This document shows, piece by piece, positions 5,408-9,021 of a stretch of DNA of 9,021 nucleotides. The notes beneath the pieces were generated by a model. That model was not told the origin of the DNA, ran no database searches, and saw only the letters and a program-made list of their open reading frames with translations. Where the stretch lies: NCBI GenBank assembly GCA_021789355.1, contig JAJYJR010000218.1, positions 1 to 9,021 of the forward strand. The letters are read 5' to 3'. The position numbers and the translations under genes are program-made. The stretch comes from Chloroflexota bacterium (lineage in GTDB: Bacteria > Chloroflexota > Limnocylindria > Limnocylindrales > CSP1-4). The first letter of the stretch is position 1. The number at the start of each line of letters is the position of its first letter.

Positions 5408-8104
5408 GTGAGTCCGAAGCATTGTGCACGCCTGCGTCAAGCGAGCCACGCGGCGCTGGTGTTCGTTCTTCTGCTTTCTGCCTGCGGCAAGGAGACCACC
5501 GCGCCGCAGCTGGCGGGGCCGCCGGCCGCCATGTTGGTCGTCGCCGGCGACCAGCAGTCGGCGGAGGTCGCAACCCAACTGCCCACGCCACTCGTGGTGC
5601 GCGTCCTCGACGCGGAGGGGCGCGCCGTCACCGGCCAGGTGGTCAGCTTCAGGGTGACGGCCGGCGGCGGAAGCGTGTTCGCCGGCGCTACTGCCACGAA
5701 CGACAGCGGCGTCGCGCGCGAGCGGTGGACCTTGGGGACCTCGTCTGCCGATAGCCAGCGCGTCGAGGCGAGAGCCGTCGACAGTCACAGCGGGGAGGCA
5801 CTCACGTTCGCAGTGTTCAGGGCGACGGCGCTTCCCGGGCCGGCCGCACACTTAGCGATCGCTGCGGGCGACAACCAGACGGGGCGCGTCGGGCAAGCGC
5901 TTCCCGAGTCGCTCGCGGTGCGGGTGAGCGACCGATACGGCAATCCGGTGCCTGGTTGCGGCGCCCGCTGGTGGGTCAGGGTGGGCGGCGGGAGCGTGAG
6001 TGCCGACTCGACGGTCACCGGCGCTGCCGGCACCACGACGGTCGCGTGGACGCTCGGCACTCGGCTCGACACGGTGCATGTGGCGAGAGCGGAGGTCGGG
6101 GCCCTCACTCCGGCCGACTTCACGGCGACACCAGGCCTGCCGCCAGACGCAGTGCTGGCGAAGGTCGCAGGCGACGCCCAGTCCGACACCGTCGCGAAGC
6201 TCCTGCCGGATTCGGTGCGCGTGAGCGTCAAGCTCGCCGACGGACGGCCCGTGCAGGGCGTCAAGATCAGGTGGTTCGTGTCATCGGGTGGCGGAGCCGT
6301 CCGCGACAGCGCCTCCACAACGGGGCCAGGCGGGGAGGCCGCTACCCGGTGGACGCTCGGGCACACTGCCGGCCCCCAGCTCATCGGGGCGAGCGTGGCG
6401 TCGCTCACGAACGTGCTGTTCACCGCTACGGCGCTCGCGGGGCCACCGGCCTCCGTACTGCTTCATGAGGGCAACGACCAGTCAGCTACCGTCGGCACGC
6501 CAGTGCCTGTCGCGCCCTCGGCCTTGGTGCGCGACGCGTACGACAACCCCGTGCCTGCCGCGGTCGCGAACTTCTCGGTCAAGTCGGGCGGCGGAGCTGT
6601 GACCGGCGCCGTGGACACGAGCGGTTCCGACGGGGTCGCCAGGGTCGGTGCATGGACCCTGGGTACGCGCGCGGGGGCGGACTCGCTCGCTGTGGCGGTG
6701 GCCGGCCTCCCGCCCGCCTTCTTCGTGGCCCGCGGTCTCGCCGGAGTCCCGGCGTCCATCCACGCGGTCGCCGGTGACACGCAGACGCAACAGGTCGCGG
6801 GGGCCGTGGCCATCCGTCCCGCGGTTGAGGTGAGGGACCAATACGGGAACGCTGTCCCGGCGGCAGAGGTCACGTTCTCGGTGGTTTCAGGTGGGGGGAC
6901 CCTGACCGACTCCGTTGTCCCGACCGATTCGCTGGGCGTGGCGGCCGTCGGCAGCTGGAGCCTCGGGATCAAGCCCGGCAGTAACGCACTCAGCGCCCTC
7001 CTGTCCAGCCTGCCATCCGTCAGCTTCGCCGCACGCGGCGACCCGCTTTCGTTCTCCTCCGTGACCGCGGGCGAGGTCAACTCCTGCGGAGTCACTGCCC
7101 CGGGCGTGATGTACTGCTGGGGCTGGTCCATCTGGCTCGGCACCGGCGCACCGTATCCTCACCCGCAAGCCGCCGAACATCGCTTCCTCGCCGGCTCGGA
7201 GGCTGTGGGCACCCACCACGCCTGCGCGATCACGACCTCCGGAGGCACGTATTGCTGGAGCCTCCAACAGGTGGAGAATCGCGGCCAACTGGGAACGGGC
7301 CCGAGCGGCGCAGATGGCGACGTTCAGACATCGGCTCGCTTCGTGCAGCTCTCCGCTGGCTATTACACTACCTGCGGCCTGACGGCCGACGGGACGGCGT
7401 ACTGCTGGGGCCAGAACAGCGCCGGGCAGATCGGCGACAGCACCACGACGAATCGCTCGACTCCGGTGCCGGTCCATACAACGCTCCGTTTCCAGTCCGT
7501 CAGCGTCGGTACGGGCCACGCGTGCGGTATCGGCGTGGACAGCCTGATGTACTGCTGGGGTGACAACTCGTACGGGCAGCTCGGTGTCGGGGACAACCTG
7601 GTCCGGCTCGTGCCCACCCCGTCGATCCCTGCGCGAAAGTACCTGTCCGTTTCGGCGGGGGCGCTGAGCACCTGTGCGGTGGGAGCCGACTCACTCGGCT
7701 ACTGCGTCGGCAGCAATGCTTATGGAATGCTCGGCAGCTACATAGGCAGCCAGGGGCTCACCGCGTGGACAAACCCGGTGGATTCCACGCTGCGGTTCCG
7801 CGCGATGGCGGCGGGCCACCTATACTTCAACTGTGGGGTGGATGCAGGGCAGACCGGCCGGTGCTGGGGATACAACTACGACGGGCAGCTGGGCAACGGG
7901 TCGACGGCCCCGGGTCCCAGCAACATCGGCACCGTGAGCATCGCGGCCAAGGTACTCAGTATCTCCTCGGGGCAGGGACACTCCTGCGCCCTGACGGAGG
8001 GGGGGACGGTCTTTTGCTGGGGCCAGAACGCGAACGGGGAGTTGGGCCTGGGGGTTCGCACCGCCAACAGCCCCGTCCCGCAACTGATTGCAGGTCAGCA
8101 ATAG
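5408..8104 (+). CDS. Secreted lipoprotein with five Ig-like repeats and a seven-blade RCC1 propeller
   Basis: An 898-residue protein starting at GTG 5408, chosen because GGAGG lies 7 bases upstream and a lipoprotein signal follows directly: basic N-region, hydrophobic ALVFVLLL, lipobox LSAC with the lipidated Cys at residue 26. Gly follows the Cys, so there is no Asp inner-membrane retention signal, and outer-membrane or surface anchoring is likely. Residues about 38-546 form five tandem Ig-like repeats of about 100 residues, similar to Big_1/invasin-type domains. Residues about 547-898 form an RCC1-like (regulator of chromosome condensation) beta-propeller with seven repeats, typically GH-x-C-x9-CWG-x-N-x-x-GQLG. 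In bacteria such proteins are generally uncharacterised; adhesion, ligand binding or surface structure is inference. It appears to be a single-gene unit: 358 bp of non-coding sequence precede it and the next gene converges. The longer frame from 5276 is open but lacks a ribosome binding site. Confidence 0.9.
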   Translation: MSPKHCARLRQASHAALVFVLLLSACGKETTAPQLAGPPAAMLVVAGDQQSAEVATQLPTPLVVRVLDAEGRAVTGQVVSFRVTAGGGSVFAGATATNDSGVARERWTLGTSSADSQRVEARAVDSHSGEALTFAVFRATALPGPAAHLAIAAGDNQTGRVGQALPESLAVRVSDRYGNPVPGCGARWWVRVGGGSVSADSTVTGAAGTTTVAWTLGTRLDTVHVARAEVGALTPADFTATPGLPPDAVLAKVAGDAQSDTVAKLLPDSVRVSVKLADGRPVQGVKIRWFVSSGGGAVRDSASTTGPGGEAATRWTLGHTAGPQLIGASVASLTNVLFTATALAGPPASVLLHEGNDQSATVGTPVPVAPSALVRDAYDNPVPAAVANFSVKSGGGAVTGAVDTSGSDGVARVGAWTLGTRAGADSLAVAVAGLPPAFFVARGLAGVPASIHAVAGDTQTQQVAGAVAIRPAVEVRDQYGNAVPAAEVTFSVVSGGGTLTDSVVPTDSLGVAAVGSWSLGIKPGSNALSALLSSLPSVSFAARGDPLSFSSVTAGEVNSCGVTAPGVMYCWGWSIWLGTGAPYPHPQAAEHRFLAGSEAVGTHHACAITTSGGTYCWSLQQVENRGQLGTGPSGADGDVQTSARFVQLSAGYYTTCGLTADGTAYCWGQNSAGQIGDSTTTNRSTPVPVHTTLRFQSVSVGTGHACGIGVDSLMYCWGDNSYGQLGVGDNLVRLVPTPSIPARKYLSVSAGALSTCAVGADSLGYCVGSNAYGMLGSYIGSQGLTAWTNPVDSTLRFRAMAAGHLYFNCGVDAGQTGRCWGYNYDGQLGNGSTAPGPSNIGTVSIAAKVLSISSGQGHSCALTEGGTVFCWGQNANGELGLGVRTANSPVPQLIAGQQ
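5519..7045 (+). repeat. Five tandem Ig-like repeats in the lipoprotein
   Basis: The repeats run about 5519-5839, 5840-6142, 6143-6442, 6443-6745 and 6746-7045. Each starts near a P-[AD]-[AS] segment followed by AGD-x-Q or a variant, has a central D-x-[YE]-G-N-P-V-P-like turn, then GGG[SAT][VL], then W[TS]LG, and ends in a hydrophobic strand plus A-rich linker. Repeat 3 has LADGRPVQ in place of DRYGNPVP, and repeat 2 carries the only cysteine of the Ig part (about residue 184). The copies are diverged at DNA level, so this is an old domain array. Confidence 0.82.
7046..8101 (+). repeat. Seven RCC1-type propeller repeats, each with C-x9-C
   Basis: Seven repeats of about 50 residues. The cysteine pairs lie at residues 560/570, 606/616, 656/666, 706/716, 756/766, 809/819 and 860/870, always 10 residues apart, and the second Cys is usually followed by WG. 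Most blades continue with an N-x-x-GQLG-like turn. Blade 2 has CWS and blade 5 CVG in place of CWG. Seven copies is the number of blades in canonical RCC1, so this is likely one closed ring. Confidence 0.85.
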
Positions 8105-8226
8105 CCGAGCAGCACGCGCTGGCGCGGCGATTCGACTGCAGGCTCAACGGATCTCGACCGGCGGGGTTCGCAGGGGCCCCAAGCCGCGAGGCCAGGACGC
8201 CCCTCAGTCCGCTGGCAATCGGTCCC

Positions 8227-8355
8227 GGCGGCCATGACAGCGCCATGCTCGGTGAAGACGAACGGCAACTTGCGCCGGCCGCCATGGCGCGAACTTGATG
8301 TCGCAATTTGCGATATCAAGTTTGTGACCTCGGTCGGAGTCAAGCGAAAGACCCG
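8227..8355 (-). pseudogene. Remnant of an ORF6N-domain (phage/virus-type DNA-binding) gene
   Basis: Read on the minus strand this segment gives about 43 residues, including VFRLTPTEVTNLISQIA and GGRRKLPFVFTEHGAVMAA. These are the signature of the ORF6N domain, a DNA-binding module related to KilA-N/Bro-N found in phage and mobile-element proteins, where the typical pattern is F-x-L-T-x-x-E ... SQ-x-A/V-TS ... GGRR-x-x-P-[FY]-[VA]-FTEHG-x-[VI]-MA. The usual continuation (a SVL/TVL segment and AV-x-[MV]-S-V) is replaced by unrelated sequence after MAA, and the N-terminal part is missing because msrA ends immediately upstream. A TTG at 8343 could open a frame of 82 codons, but there is no ribosome binding site. 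I read it as a broken, non-functional leftover of a former insertion or gene. It contains the 31-bp palindrome at 8292-8322. Confidence 0.6.
8292..8322. repeat. Near-perfect 31-bp palindrome inside the ORF6N remnant
   Basis: The left arm AACTTGAT-G-TCGCAA (8292-8306) and right arm TTGCGA-T-ATCAAGTT (8308-8322) flank a single central T. Fourteen of 15 positions pair, and the exception (G8300/T8314) is a G-U wobble in + strand RNA. It lies between the convergent lipoprotein and msrA genes. It could be an operator, a bidirectional terminator-type hairpin (no U-tract is present) or a by-product of the ORF6N coding sequence. Confidence 0.75.
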
Positions 8356-8362
8356 CGCTGAA

Positions 8363-8905
8363 CTACCCCCGCTTCAGCCGGTCGAAGTACTCCTTCCGCA
8401 CCTTCGCCACCTTGGGCGCGATCACCACGCGGCAGTACCCCTGCGCGGGGTTCCGCCGGTAGTAGTCGCGGTGGTACTCCTCGGCCGGGTAGAACGCCAC
8501 CAGCGGCACGACCTCGGTGACGATCGGGTCCGGCCACAGGCGCCGCAGCCCGAGCCCCGCGATGACCTCCCGCGCCGCGCGCTCCTGCTCCGCCGAATGG
8601 ACGAAGACCGCCGAGCGGTACTGCGTGCCGTGGTCCGGCCCCTGGCGGTTCAGCGTCGTCGGGTCGTGGATGGTGAAGAAGACGCCGAGCAGATCCCGGT
8701 AGGTGATCACCGCCGGGTCGAACACCACCTGTACGGCTTCCGCGTGGCCGGTCGTGCCCGTGCACACCAGTTCGTACGACGGGTTCGGCTCCGTGCCGCC
8801 GGCATAGCCCGACGTGACGCGCTCGATGCCCTCGAGCTCGAGCAGCGCGGCCTCCAGGCACCAGAAGCAGCCCCCGGCCAGCGTCGCGGTTTCGGTCCGG
8901 CTCAC
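8363..8905 (-). CDS. msrA: Peptide methionine-(S)-S-oxide reductase MsrA
   Basis: MsrA reduces the S epimer of methionine sulfoxide, free or in proteins, back to methionine and so repairs oxidative damage; electrons normally come from thioredoxin. The 180-residue protein is full length for the short cytosolic form and has all family signatures: catalytic GCFWC (Cys13, with Cys16), SGYAGG (32-37), GHAEAVQVVFDP (53-64), HDPTTLNRQGPDHGTQYRSA (80-99), FYPAEEYHRDYY (138-149) and NPAQGYCRVVIAPK (152-165). Cys158 in GYC and Cys16 are candidates for resolving cysteine; I cannot decide which from sequence. There is no signal peptide, so it should be cytoplasmic. The start is a GTG at 8903-8905 that overlaps the TGA of the preceding gene as GTGA, so the two genes are probably co-transcribed and translationally coupled. 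Third codon positions are strongly G/C, as expected of resident genes. Confidence 0.97.
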   Translation of the reverse strand: MSRTETATLAGGCFWCLEAALLELEGIERVTSGYAGGTEPNPSYELVCTGTTGHAEAVQVVFDPAVITYRDLLGVFFTIHDPTTLNRQGPDHGTQYRSAVFVHSAEQERAAREVIAGLGLRRLWPDPIVTEVVPLVAFYPAEEYHRDYYRRNPAQGYCRVVIAPKVAKVRKEYFDRLKRG

Positions 8906-9021
8906 GGCTTCGCCCCGCCGTCCTTCCAGCGCTCCAGCAGGTAGCCGCGCTCGCCCGCGAAGGCGGCGCCCAGCGCCTCCACCGCCCGGTCCACCTCCGC
9001 CGCCGGGCGGTCCTGGTGGGC
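8902..9021 (-). CDS. C-terminal 39 codons of a gene upstream of msrA (partial)
   Basis: The minus-strand frame is open from the window edge to a TGA at 8902-8904, whose bases overlap the msrA GTG. It encodes an Ala/Glu/Arg-rich, probably helical tail with ALGAAFAGERGYLLERW followed by a charged end. Third positions are almost all G or C, which supports coding. The product cannot be named from this piece. It is likely the gene ahead of msrA in one operon. Confidence 0.6.
   Translation of the reverse strand, partial: AHQDRPAAEVDRAVEALGAAFAGERGYLLERWKDGGAKP

Noticed and set aside
5785..7143. Long minus-strand open frames opposite the lipoprotein gene
   Set aside because: They are antisense shadows of a GC-rich coding sequence, rich in S/T/P/A with no motifs, and the + strand frame has clear domains.

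Overview
The window is a GC-rich bacterial segment of about 9 kb. A long lipoprotein that joins Ig-like repeats to a Cys-rich RCC1 propeller, together with strong G/C preference at third codon positions on the right half, resembles Gemmatimonadota or related soil phyla. That assignment is an inference; there is no rRNA or other marker gene here.

Left half (about 1-4490): a probable horizontally acquired defence segment. A + strand reading frame (2-739) holds the C-terminal part of a DUF2075 / Schlafen-group-3-like DNA/RNA helicase; its ATP-binding half is absent from the window. It converges, with a 10 bp gap, on a two-gene minus-strand operon reading 4369->750: an OLD-family ATPase-TOPRIM nuclease (GajA-like), then a UvrD/Rep-type SF1A helicase (GajB-like) that overlaps it by ATGA. 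This pair is the arrangement of Gabija anti-phage systems (class 2 OLD plus helicase). Codons here use clearly more A/T at third positions than the genes to the right.

Middle (4495-5407): an unrecognised 184-aa protein whose coding composition is host-like. It has no visible ribosome binding site and its frame stays open upstream into the leader of the defence operon, so it may be a 5'-truncated gene at the island edge. It is followed by 358 bp without a gene, which carries two adjacent hairpins and, near its right end, an inverted repeat just before the next gene's ribosome binding site.

Right half (5408-9021): an 898-aa predicted outer-membrane or surface lipoprotein with five Ig-like repeats and a seven-blade RCC1 propeller, each blade with a C-x9-C pair; a remnant of an ORF6N-domain gene on the minus strand that contains a near-perfect 31-bp palindrome; msrA (methionine sulfoxide reductase A) on the minus strand; and the last 39 codons of a gene overlapping msrA by GTGA.

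The GajA/GajB pair is the one evident multi-gene system. The most open questions are the unrecognised protein at the island edge, the partial DUF2075 helicase beside Gabija, and the palindrome inside the ORF6N remnant.
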